DNA of 17,912 nucleotides from JBEKTY01 sp049515555 (lineage in GTDB: Bacteria > Planctomycetota > Planctomycetia > Pirellulales > Thermoguttaceae). The position numbers and the translations under genes are program-made. Positions 1 through 6,003 of this stretch are shown piece after piece. The number at the start of each line of letters is the position of its first letter. Positions within the stretch are counted from its first letter, which is position 1. The notes beneath the pieces were generated by a model. That model searched no databases and was not told the origin of the DNA. It was given only the letters and a program-made list of their open reading frames with translations. The stretch spans positions 1 through 17,912 of the forward strand of contig JBEKTY010000164.1 of assembly GCA_049515555.1 (NCBI GenBank). Direction: 5' to 3'.

Positions 1-83
1 CCAGTTTGGATTGCATAGTCTGCCCCGCAGAGGGAAATGGATTGCCTGCATGGTCTGGACATCAGTCGGCAGGGCCGAGCGAC

Positions 84-470
84 TCACTCCCCACCAAACG
101 GCAAGCGCTGCTGCGTCGGCTCAAGGATCGGCTTCTGCGGCGACACCCGCCGATACGCCTGGTCGACAGGCATGAAGAACGCTTCGTCGGTTTCCTGGTC
201 GATTACGAGCCAGTGGGTGATGACGGTCTTGGCACCCCACCCTACCTTGGCACGATGCTTCTCCAGCAAGGCAGCCACGTCCTCCCGGCAACAAAGCCCG
301 ACGAATACGCACGAGTCTTTGGCCCTCTGGTATTTCACGCCGTCGTAACAGACGGTGGAACTGATTTCGCCTTCCCAGAATACGACCACGAACCGTTGAC
401 GGCTTGTGAACCCCAACTTCGCCAGGAAGTTGGCTGGGAGCTTGACGGAGATCGTCTTTCGCTTCGGCAT
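84..470 (-). CDS. Hypothetical protein, 128 aa
   Basis: I do not recognise this family. The protein begins MPKRKTISVKLPANFLAKLG, a basic start followed by what reads as a compact mixed alpha/beta domain with a central hydrophobic strand (RFVVVFWEG) and two adjacent cysteines (LCCRED). No signal peptide or membrane segment is visible. The frame stays open 17 codons further upstream, but I chose the ATG at 470 because the upstream residues look like untranslated sequence. No Shine-Dalgarno motif precedes it; a weak TAAGAC box lies two bases before the ATG. It is the last minus-strand gene at this end and lies downstream of the coiled-coil membrane protein, separated from it by the first hairpin element. 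The role is unknown. Confidence 0.65.
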   Translation of the reverse strand: MPKRKTISVKLPANFLAKLGFTSRQRFVVVFWEGEISSTVCYDGVKYQRAKDSCVFVGLCCREDVAALLEKHRAKVGWGAKTVITHWLVIDQETDEAFFMPVDQAYRRVSPQKPILEPTQQRLPFGGE

Positions 471-570
471 TTGTCTTATGACATCAGTCAGCGACGGAAA
501 AACGCCAGAGGCATCAGGCACAGCCGTCGCCGAGGCGGTCCTGGACGGGCAAACGGTGACGGCGAGCGAG

Positions 571-593
571 AATGTTGCACAAGTGAAAACATT
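571..593. repeat. Hairpin element, copy A
   Basis: The core TTGCACAAGTG is shared with copies at 2079-2158 and 4060-4141. Here the arms are AATGTT (571-576) and AACATT (588-593), with CAC/GTG pairing inside around an AA turn. Upstream similarity to the other copies is weak (a shared CGGTGA at 554-559). It lies in the 251-base gap between the minus-strand genes ending at 722 and starting at 470. Function unknown. Confidence 0.5.
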
Positions 594-721
594 TGTAAGA
601 GTTCTACTATTGAAAGCATCCCCGCCAGCATCGCTAGGATTGTGCAGGATCGGCGTGGGGAAGCAAGATGGGTTTCCGGTCGAGATCTGCGTTGCCCTCC
701 CCCGTGCCAGTCCCTCGGCAT

Positions 722-1828
722 TTATGGCGGGGCTGGGATTGTGGCTGTTGGGGCTGGGGCAGGTTCTGAGGTTGGGATTGTAGCTGTTGGGGCTGGGGCT
801 GTTGCCGGACTTACCGATATGTTTGGCACCGGTGGCATCACAGTTATCGGAACTGTGGCCACAGGCGATTTGAACAAGCAGGAAATCTGCGGTCTAATAC
901 CGTGTATCGCTTGGTCAATGGTCGCATACCAACGAAGCTGCAACTCCTTCTCGTTCGGCAGCCTGCTCCAAGCTGAGTTGGCGCTAGACACAACCTGGCT
1001 ATAATTACTAGTGGCTAGATAACCTTCGTGCGCAGCCCATATCGCATAACACACGCCCGTATTAGTCCGGACGCCGTCAGTCGAAGTTTCCGTCTGCAAA
1101 CTAGCGACAGCTGACCTAAACTCTTTCCTAGCCGCTTCAACCTTGGTAAGTTCTGCACCTTTTTCTAGATGACAAAAATAAATGTGGCCTAGCACCAAGT
1201 GTGAGAAGAAGTGATCCAATGAAGACCCACTGCGGGCTAGGGCTTTCTTAACAAACGCCTCGGTCTTCGATACCTCCCATACCGATGAACCTAACGTCGC
1301 AAGTCGATTATACTCCGCAGAGCTGAGTAGTATTTCAGCCCTTGTCTCTGCTTGAACTGCCCGATCCAATGGAACTTCGATGAAGTAATTTGGAGAACAC
1401 GCCGGACAACCGGAACAGAAGCCGTCTGCTTCATCAAGTGCTTTGTTGAAGTCCTCTCTGGCACGCAACAGTTCAGATTGGTTTAACACTTGCGCCGCCG
1501 TGCTTAGCACCGCCACCTGCTGTGCCGATTGCGTGGTGGATTGCTTCAACAACTCAGCCGCCTTATCGAGAACCTCTACCTGTTTCGCAGCTTGCTTGGT
1601 TGTTTGATTGAACAGGTCTTTTGCCTCGGCAAGCATCTTTAACTGTTGCTCTGACTGAATGGTATATTGTCTGAACAAATCTTTCGCTTCGGCAAGCACG
1701 TCTAACTGTTTCGTGGTTGTCTTGCCAGAGTCATAGGTGCAAAAAGCTATGACGAATGTTAGAATCACAGTGATTATCGTTGCCACTACTTGAATCCAGG
1801 TTTGAACACGTTCCGGCGACCAACGCAT
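722..1828 (-). CDS. Membrane-anchored coiled-coil repeat protein, 368 aa
   Basis: Probably a single-pass membrane protein; not assigned to a family. Residues 11-30 form a hydrophobic segment (VVATIITVILTFVIAF) after a short charged start. Residues 41-120 hold four consecutive 21-residue units (starting QLDVLAEAKDLF, QLKMLAEAKDLF, QVEVLDKAAELL, QVAVLSTAAQVL), which is three heptads each and predicts a coiled-coil stalk. A C-x2-C-x2-C cluster follows at 138-144. Residues 150-310 look alpha-helical and loosely TPR-like. The tail is rich in Pro, Ala and Thr and contains a 13-residue duplication (APAPTATIP twice). The start at 1828 has GGAGA eight bases upstream and a good promoter. It could be a sensor or a scaffold, but nothing in the sequence decides this. 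Confidence 0.8.
   Translation of the reverse strand: MRWSPERVQTWIQVVATIITVILTFVIAFCTYDSGKTTTKQLDVLAEAKDLFRQYTIQSEQQLKMLAEAKDLFNQTTKQAAKQVEVLDKAAELLKQSTTQSAQQVAVLSTAAQVLNQSELLRAREDFNKALDEADGFCSGCPACSPNYFIEVPLDRAVQAETRAEILLSSAEYNRLATLGSSVWEVSKTEAFVKKALARSGSSLDHFFSHLVLGHIYFCHLEKGAELTKVEAARKEFRSAVASLQTETSTDGVRTNTGVCYAIWAAHEGYLATSNYSQVVSSANSAWSRLPNEKELQLRWYATIDQAIHGIRPQISCLFKSPVATVPITVMPPVPNISVSPATAPAPTATIPTSEPAPAPTATIPAPP
734..799 (-). repeat. 39-bp tandem repeat inside the coding 3' end
   Basis: A 27-base block at 734-760 recurs at 773-799 with one or two changes, so the period is 39 bp. It encodes the repeated APAPTATIP in the tail of the membrane protein. The period is a whole number of codons, so copy number can vary without frameshift. 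Confidence 0.75.
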
Positions 1829-1879
1829 AGCGATGTCTCCTATTCGTCGTCCATCTTAACCCCCACAAGCCAGCCGCAC

Positions 1880-1908
1880 AGTCTAGCAGAATGCGGGGGG
1901 GCTGGCAA
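1880..1908 (-). promoter_or_regulatory. Promoter of the coiled-coil membrane protein
   Basis: Read on the minus strand: TTGCCA (1908-1903), 17 bp, TAGACT (1885-1880). Transcription would start near 1873, giving a leader of about 45 bases before the ATG at 1828. Confidence 0.65.
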
Positions 1909-2078
1909 GGGGGTGGGAGCTGGTCTTGGCGTCTGGCGGGGGAAGTGATGTAGAGCCAAAGATCATTGTGAAGGTTGGCGGGGATCGCCACGGGCCTGCT
2001 GTCGAGGAAGCGGCAAAACAACCGACCAACGCTCAAAGCCCTGGCGTGGAGCAGCCACTACCGCCCCGCCTTCGTCGT

Positions 2079-2158
2079 CTCTGTCGGGGGAGATGCGGCT
2101 AACTCGACAGATGCATCGGTGGGCGGGCGAATTGTTTGCACAAGTGAAAAACCCGCCC
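2079..2158. repeat. Hairpin element, copy B
   Basis: Aligns with copy C (4060-4141) over about 70 bases with one single-base indel. Shared blocks are CTCTGTCGGGGGAG, AACTCGAYAGAYGCAKCGGTG (two partial runs) and AATTGTTTGCACAAGTG. The outer stem is GGGCGGG (2121-2127) with CCCGCCC (2152-2158), unrelated in sequence to the stem of copy C but again complementary. It lies in the 486-base gap between the minus-strand genes ending at 2316 and starting at 1828. Apart from this element and the promoter at 1880-1908, I see nothing else in that gap. Confidence 0.6.
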
Positions 2159-2315
2159 TCGCCGAACAACGGCCCCTAGCGATGCGCCCATACCCCATCT
2201 CCTGCCCGACCATCGCCACTTCTCTGCCCAACGTCTGCCCTGCTGGCACAAACCAGATCGCCGCCCAGCGGGGAGAGGTGAGGACGATGATGAAGGAAAT
2301 CGTTGGCAGCGGCCG

Positions 2316-2777
2316 TCACCCGCTGGGTCGCCTCGGCCTGGCCCTGTTTCGGGCCTGCTCGGCCGCCGACTGCCAGGCGACGTTGCCAGGGGTGTAGTGG
2401 CCGTCGTTGTCCAGTCTGCCCAACGAATGCTGTGGCGACGGGGCTCGTCCAATGTCCGAGAAGAAGTCCTCGAAACTCTCCTGCCATCGCTGGCACACCC
2501 TGATGCCCCTGCCGCCATATCGATCATATCCCTGATAACGTGGGCAGGCGCAGCGTTCCCTCATGGCCAACCACGCCCTATATTCCTTCGTGCCGGTGCG
2601 CCCATGTGTTCTCGTGCCGCCGCTCTTGAAACGCACGGGCGTTTCAAGTGCCCGCTCCGCCGACCAGCCTCGTCGGATGCGATCCAAGAGGGTGTAGTAG
2701 TTGAAGCCGAGCATCGTTGCCCAGCGGCTAACGCTGGCAACGATGCCGTGATATTGGATGGTGATTCGCTTCGCCAT
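2316..2777 (-). CDS. HNH-like phage-type protein with modular DNA-binding N-terminus, 153 aa
   Basis: Residues 5-48 (SVSRWATMLGFNYYTLLDRI then RRGWSAERALETPV) match the short helix-turn-helix module often found attached to homing-type nucleases. The C-terminal part contains EYRAWLAMRERC, YGGRGIRVCQRW, FEDFFSDIG, SLGRLDNDGHYTPGNVAWQS. This is the conserved pattern of a large phage and mobile-element family (usual form SLDRIDNDGNYEPGNCRW) regarded as HNH-nuclease-like. The usual aspartate of SLDR is glycine here (SLGR), and the usual C of NCRW is V, so catalytic competence is uncertain. I chose the ATG at 2777 (MAKRITIQ) over an in-frame ATG at 2804; neither has a Shine-Dalgarno motif. The sequence CATAGATACTTCT directly precedes the start. 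The gene is stand-alone, consistent with a selfish or phage-derived origin. Confidence 0.75.
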   Translation of the reverse strand: MAKRITIQYHGIVASVSRWATMLGFNYYTLLDRIRRGWSAERALETPVRFKSGGTRTHGRTGTKEYRAWLAMRERCACPRYQGYDRYGGRGIRVCQRWQESFEDFFSDIGRAPSPQHSLGRLDNDGHYTPGNVAWQSAAEQARNRARPRRPSG

Positions 2778-2940
2778 AGAAGTATCTATGGGGCGTGGAA
2801 TCACAATTGGGCTGGCTTCGACTAGATCGCCCGTGATGGCGTTGGATGTTGGGGGGGCGGTGCGATGCCGGCAGTGCCACAGGAGCAGGGCGTAGCGGTC
2901 AGCAGCACCTCCGCAAAAGCAAGGCCATTGCCAGCGTCAA

Positions 2941-2976
2941 GCCCCTTCATCCGTCAGCGATGACGGATGAAGGGGC
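2941..2976. other. Perfect 16-bp hairpin with GCGA tetraloop
   Basis: Arms 2941-2956 (GCCCCTTCATCCGTCA) and 2961-2976 are perfectly complementary around a GCGA loop, which is of the GNRA type. It lies in the 378-base gap between the minus-strand gene ending at 3156 and the HNH-like gene starting at 2777. Neither strand has a run of T after the stem, so it is not a standard intrinsic terminator. The rest of the gap holds no convincing gene; there is only a repeated CGCAAGGAGAA near 3069 and 3094. Confidence 0.7.
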
Positions 2977-3155
2977 GATGATCGGCACCGCCCACAGGAA
3001 ACTGGCAGCGATACAGCGTCCTGCTTCTCACCATTGCGATATGAGAGCGAGAACCAATTGTCCGCTCAGCGCAAGGAGAACCCCTGCTCTCTTCCGCAAG
3101 GAGAATGCCAAAGGGTGAGGCATCTGCTGGCTGGAATGGCGGGCGTGATCCGGAC

Positions 3156-3500
3156 TCAGCGACCGTGCCGAATGGCCCGGAAGAATGCCAGCGATACGAA
3201 ATACAAAGACATTCCTACTCCCAGCAGGATGTCGAAATAGTGCGCCAAATCGAGATCGATCCGCCCATCAACGCTGATCGGCAGGCCATCCTTGTTATAC
3301 AGCCGGAACACCTCAGTAAAATGCTTAGTGTCGATGATCCCATAGGCTAAATATGCAGAACAAACTGCGAAACCTACGCTGACGGATGCCTCCGCAGCGA
3401 ACAAAGGATCGAATGCAAGCGATCTGCGCCGAGAAATAAGGAAGTAAGCGACCAAACCCACAATAAGGCCAATGGTCGCAATCAGTCTTTCGGAAGGCAT
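3156..3500 (-). CDS. Small membrane protein, three predicted TM segments, 114 aa
   Basis: Three hydrophobic stretches are visible: residues 5-23 (IATIGLIVGLVAYFLI), about 38-56 (VSVGFAVCSAYLAYGII) and about 90-110 (FDILLGVGMSLYFVSLAFF). A polar loop containing the sequence RLYNKDGLPISVDGRIDLD joins the last two. The frame extends upstream of 3500, but the upstream part is the shadow of the overlapping gene, so MPSERLIATIG at 3500 is taken as the start. The first 19 bases overlap the end of the upstream gene (3482-3838), which suggests translational coupling and a joint role in the membrane. Family not recognised. Confidence 0.65.
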   Translation of the reverse strand: MPSERLIATIGLIVGLVAYFLISRRRSLAFDPLFAAEASVSVGFAVCSAYLAYGIIDTKHFTEVFRLYNKDGLPISVDGRIDLDLAHYFDILLGVGMSLYFVSLAFFRAIRHGR

Positions 3501-3838
3501 TGCTTTACACTCCGCAGGTCCATAATAGCCATCACCAGTCCGATTGCTCCGCCAATAGCCGCTCCGATCATTCCGCCCCAGAAAACAACTCCCAAAAGAG
3601 CCGCCCCAGCAGGCATCACGACAAAAGGCAGCGATTGTCCTCCCCCAAGATATCGAATCCGATTTGGCTCGGCGGGGAGTGCCGTGACACTTTTCATACT
3701 GCTCTTTATCCCAATCACGTAATGCCAAACAACTTTCATCCCCTTGATGCTAGTCCCGTAAAGCCAAACAACTTTCATCCGCTTGCTACCTGAACGTTTG
3801 CCGGTTTCCTGATCTTTATCGGGCATGGCGGTTGGCAT
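3482..3838 (-). CDS. Small glycine-rich membrane protein, 118 aa
   Basis: The N-terminal half is polar and basic and contains a duplicated 13-residue unit (MKVVWLYGTSIKG then MKVVWHYVIGIKS). Residues 70-107 are strongly hydrophobic and glycine-rich (FVVMPAGAALLGVVFWGG, MIGAAIGGAIGLVMAIMD), most likely one hairpin or two short membrane helices with glycine-zipper spacing. The ATG at 3838 follows GAGAGGCGAGAG. The duplicated units carry further in-frame ATGs, each followed by AAAGTTGTTTGG, so the true start is less certain than the frame. The gene is first in a two-gene unit with the membrane protein at 3156-3500. Family not recognised; small membrane pairs of this kind occur in toxin and phage-defence loci, but nothing here proves that. 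Confidence 0.55.
   Translation of the reverse strand: MPTAMPDKDQETGKRSGSKRMKVVWLYGTSIKGMKVVWHYVIGIKSSMKSVTALPAEPNRIRYLGGGQSLPFVVMPAGAALLGVVFWGGMIGAAIGGAIGLVMAIMDLRSVKQCLPKD
3685..3801 (-). repeat. 39-bp tandem duplication with a degenerate third copy
   Basis: GCCAAACAACTTTCATCC occurs exactly at 3724-3741 and 3763-3780, period 39 bp. A more degenerate copy precedes it at about 3685-3723 (ACTTTTCAT, then ATCCCAATCACGTAAT against ATGCTAGTCCCGTAAA). On the coding strand it repeats the start-like sequence ATGAAAGTTGTTTGG. Confidence 0.7.
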
Positions 3839-3872
3839 ACTCTCGCCTCTCTAATATAGTGCTGTTGACCTA

Positions 3873-3878
3873 ATTCTA
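3873..3878 (-). promoter_or_regulatory. Likely -10 box of the membrane protein pair
   Basis: TAGAAT on the minus strand, 35 bases before the ATG at 3838. No clear -35 at 16-18 bp; a T-run lies about 18 bp upstream. Confidence 0.35.
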
Positions 3879-3983
3879 CCCCCTACCATCCTCAAAAAAC
3901 CACCGCCTCAATCATCTGTTTAGGATATCACAGAGGCCGAAAGCAAGCAAGAGGCAGGGAATCGCAGGCCCGCCGCCCCCCCC

Positions 3984-4001
3984 ACTCTGCTCCCGCAGAG
4001 T
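3984..4001. other. Short hairpin in the divergent gap
   Basis: ACTCTGC (3984-3990), TCCC, GCAGAGT (3995-4001): a 7-bp perfect stem after a run of C. It lies in the 393-base gap between the divergent genes starting at 3838 and 4232. The gap also holds hairpin copy C and the plus-strand promoter at 4163-4190; I see no gene in it. Confidence 0.4.
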
Positions 4002-4059
4002 TTAGTCGTCGTTGGAGTTGTCCAGCCGTCGTGCCGATGGTTCTCCCTCACCCTCCGAT

Positions 4060-4141
4060 CTCTGTCGGGGGAGGTGGGCCAACTCGATAGACGCAGCGGT
4101 GAACAGCCCAATTGTTTGCACAAGTGCAAACAATTGGGCTG
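4060..4141. repeat. Hairpin element, copy C, with perfect 18-bp palindrome
   Basis: The left part (4060-4103) aligns with copy B. The right part is CAGCCCAATTGTTTGCAC (4104-4121), AA, and its exact reverse complement (4124-4141). It ends 21 bases before the -35 box of the Abi-alpha promoter, so it might also affect that promoter. Confidence 0.65.
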
Positions 4142-4162
4142 GTTGCACCAGGGCCGCTGGCA

Positions 4163-4190
4163 TTGCGACCGCCCGCAGTCGTTGTAGAAT
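4163..4190 (+). promoter_or_regulatory. Promoter of the Abi-alpha operon
   Basis: TTGCGA (4163-4168), 16 bp, TAGAAT (4185-4190). Transcription would start near 4197, leaving a 35-base leader that contains AGGAGGG (4218-4224), seven bases before the ATG. Confidence 0.6.
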
Positions 4191-4231
4191 GATGGGCAGC
4201 CGAGGGCCAACGGCCCCAGGAGGGCATACCG

Positions 4232-4966
4232 ATGGACGATCTGACCGGACTTGGCAAGATCGCCGAGAGCGTGGCGAAGATCGCCGACACCCAGTTGGCG
4301 AACAAGGCATACGACAATCTTGCCGCCAGCCCGATGCAGGAGGGCGGCAAGGCCCTGACCGATCTCGTCAAGGCGTTCCGGCTGTTCCTGGCCCCCTTCC
4401 AGCTTGCCGCTACATGGCAGGATCGCTTTGAGCGGTGGCTTGAACGAATACGGAACAGCGTCCCCGAGGACAGACAGCAAGAAGCGCCCGCATCGATTGC
4501 AGGGCCAGTCATTCGTGACCTTGTGTTCATGGAGGACGACAACCCCCTCACGGAGCTCTACTTGAACCTCCTGGCCCGTGCGATCGACAAGGAACGGTGC
4601 AACGAAGCCCATCCCGCCTTTGTAAAGATTATTGAACAGATGTCGCCCGACGAGGCGATGGTGATGTATGTGATGAGGAATGAACGCCCAACAGTTCAGT
4701 TTTCCGGTTGGGTCGGCGATATGTGGGGCAACTATCAAGCATCGACCCACACCTTCCCCTCAGATCGCCTAGTCTTGCCTGAACGTGTTTGGCTCTACTT
4801 TCAACATCTGGAATCCCTGAACCTCGTCAGCCATTCCAGCCACATGTTCAGCCTCACCCCTTTTGGGCGACTCTTTACAACGGCGTGTATCCCAGAAGAC
4901 TTCGATCTTGCGAAGTTCAAGAGCGATCCGACTGCCGCTAGCCAACAAAGCTGCGTGAAACCGTAA
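4232..4966 (+). CDS. Abi-alpha (DUF4393) family protein, 244 aa
   Basis: Matches the Abi-alpha/DUF4393 pattern from memory: an N-terminal helical region starting DLTGLGKIAESVAKIAD, then ERWLERIRNSVPEDRQQEAP (68-87), a PVIRDLVF strand, ELYLNLLARAIDK (108-120), and the signature HPAFVKIIEQMSPDEA (127-142). The C-terminus (about 185-230: VWLYFQHLESLNLV, MFSLTPFGRLFTTAC) resembles the winged-helix-like end of the family. Length is close to usual. Family members are annotated as abortive-infection proteins, thought to act in phage defence; the mechanism is not established as far as I know. There is a strong ribosome site (AGGAGGG). The gene is followed after two bases by a 131-codon gene, so the two are probably co-translated and may act together. 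Confidence 0.8.
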   Translation: MDDLTGLGKIAESVAKIADTQLANKAYDNLAASPMQEGGKALTDLVKAFRLFLAPFQLAATWQDRFERWLERIRNSVPEDRQQEAPASIAGPVIRDLVFMEDDNPLTELYLNLLARAIDKERCNEAHPAFVKIIEQMSPDEAMVMYVMRNERPTVQFSGWVGDMWGNYQASTHTFPSDRLVLPERVWLYFQHLESLNLVSHSSHMFSLTPFGRLFTTACIPEDFDLAKFKSDPTAASQQSCVKP

Positions 4967-4968
4967 CC

Positions 4969-5364
4969 ATGCCACCAGAAGACCGCTTGGCCCTGCGAGA
5001 TATTCTTGCGTCGGCCTGCTCAATGAAGCCAATCGGCGGAGAGAATCCCGGTCTGATGACCGACACCCACTTCTTCTGCCTCTATCCAGACAGAATCGTG
5101 CAAATTGAATTAGGTGGAGGCCCTGTCCTGCCCATCGAGTATGGCGACGGTGAATATGGGACGCTCTCCGCCGTTTTGAATGCCAGTGGTTCTACGACGG
5201 CCACCTTTGCTGAATTGCTCAACGACGGTCGGCTTCAACAGGTCGTAGCGATGTTGTCCGAACTGCAAGAACGTCGCCGCACTCGTGAGGCCGAAGAAGA
5301 GGCACGATTGGAACGGGAACGGTGGGGAGGCCGTCAATTACGGGGCATTAGATTCAGACCATAA
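4969..5364 (+). CDS. Hypothetical protein, partner of Abi-alpha, 131 aa
   Basis: Starts two bases after the Abi-alpha stop with no ribosome site of its own, so translation is probably coupled. Residues 1-75 look globular, with a strand-like TDTHFFCLYPDRIVQIEL followed by an acidic turn. Residues 85-125 are a charged helix rich in Glu and Arg (QERRRTREAEEEARLERERW), likely an extended helix or coiled coil. No catalytic motif recognised. The last 31 bases overlap the convergent, truncated gene at 5334-5447, so this 3' end may sit at a recombination junction. The role is inferred only from context. Confidence 0.65.
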   Translation: MPPEDRLALRDILASACSMKPIGGENPGLMTDTHFFCLYPDRIVQIELGGGPVLPIEYGDGEYGTLSAVLNASGSTTATFAELLNDGRLQQVVAMLSELQERRRTREAEEEARLERERWGGRQLRGIRFRP

Positions 5365-5447
5365 CCGATTCGCCGCAGCAGCGGGGCGAGGAAGCGACTG
5401 GTGAAGTCGGCCTCGTTCTGGTAATTCAGGGCGGATTCAAGTGGCAT
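5334..5447 (-). pseudogene. Truncated third gene of the Mrr/HNH operon (37-residue N-terminus)
   Basis: The ATG at 5447 overlaps the HNH gene stop by 11 bases, as in the preceding gene pair. The frame reads MPLESALNYQNEADFTSRFL then APLLRRIGYG and stops after 37 residues, where it runs into the convergent gene ending at 5364. From memory, NEADFTSRF..PLLRRIGYG resembles the N-terminus of stand-alone nuclease-like proteins of about 200-300 residues. The rest of such a gene is missing. I read it as the 5' remnant of a third operon gene cut off where the Abi-alpha operon now lies. It could instead be a genuine small protein. Confidence 0.45.
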
Positions 5448-6003
5448 GGGAGGGGCCTTTCGTTTCGGCGGTGCCGCCCGACACTGGCAACTCAATTGCC
5501 GCCCGCTGGTCGCCCCTCTTCCACGCCTCGACGAAGAGGTTGCCTTTGTTACTCAATCTCATCGTGTATTTGTCTGCGTCTGGGTGAAACTCAATGGTAA
5601 TGAGATTTGCGGCGATAAGAGGCGCATAGGTCGGCACACCATCGCCGGAGATATTCCGAATCCGTTGCCGATCCAGTCGAGCAATAGTCAGTAAGATATC
5701 TATCGACTGCCGACCAAACGCCTCGTTCAACGCCATGAGCAGCATCTTCCATGCCCGTAGCGATTCGGTGGGGATGTTCCCGTGGTGATGCTCGGTGTGG
5801 CAGTTCGGGCAGAGGGGCAGGAGGTTGTCGGCCAGGTTGCACCCGCCCTCGGACACGTAGTAGAGGTGATGAACGTCGAGGGTCAGGGGATACCGACAGG
5901 CGGGATTGGAACACTTGTAGCCTGCTTCGTGCAGGACCAGACGCTTCACGTCTAGCGGCACTCTTCGTGCTTCTGTGCCGAAAGTGGAAGGTTTCTTAGA
6001 CAT
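5437..6003 (-). CDS. HNH endonuclease family protein, 188 aa
   Basis: Contains a clear HNH domain at residues 20-75: C31 and C36 (YKCSNPAC), the central VHH at 44-46 (LDVHHLYYVSEGG), N60 (NLADNLLPLC), and C65-x2-C68 followed by H69 and H72 (CPNCHTEHHHG). The four cysteines bind zinc in this family, and the first catalytic His lies in VHH. The C-terminal 110 residues contain no motif I recognise. The start at 6003 (MSKKPSTF) is chosen because its ATG overlaps the stop of the Mrr-type gene by eight bases, which indicates coupling. An upstream in-frame ATG at 6033 lies inside that gene. Probably cleaves DNA in the same pathway as its neighbour. Confidence 0.85.
   Translation of the reverse strand: MSKKPSTFGTEARRVPLDVKRLVLHEAGYKCSNPACRYPLTLDVHHLYYVSEGGCNLADNLLPLCPNCHTEHHHGNIPTESLRAWKMLLMALNEAFGRQSIDILLTIARLDRQRIRNISGDGVPTYAPLIAANLITIEFHPDADKYTMRLSNKGNLFVEAWKRGDQRAAIELPVSGGTAETKGPSHAT

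Noticed and set aside
6..1004. Plus-strand 332-codon frame
   Set aside because: It is antisense to the better supported minus-strand genes and crosses an intergenic hairpin; the glycine-rich end is the shadow of the Ala/Pro/Thr repeats.
3105..3350. Plus-strand 81-codon frame with AAGGAGA at its ATG
   Set aside because: The ribosome motif is too close to the ATG, and the frame is antisense to the membrane protein gene with three clear hydrophobic segments.
571..4141. Hairpin elements as integron attC sites, since co-oriented small genes alternate with palindromes
   Set aside because: The required GTTRRRY and RYYYAAC ends are not present (closest are GTTAGCC, GTTGGCC and GCCCAAT), the stem of copy C is too perfect and short, and no integrase gene is in the window.
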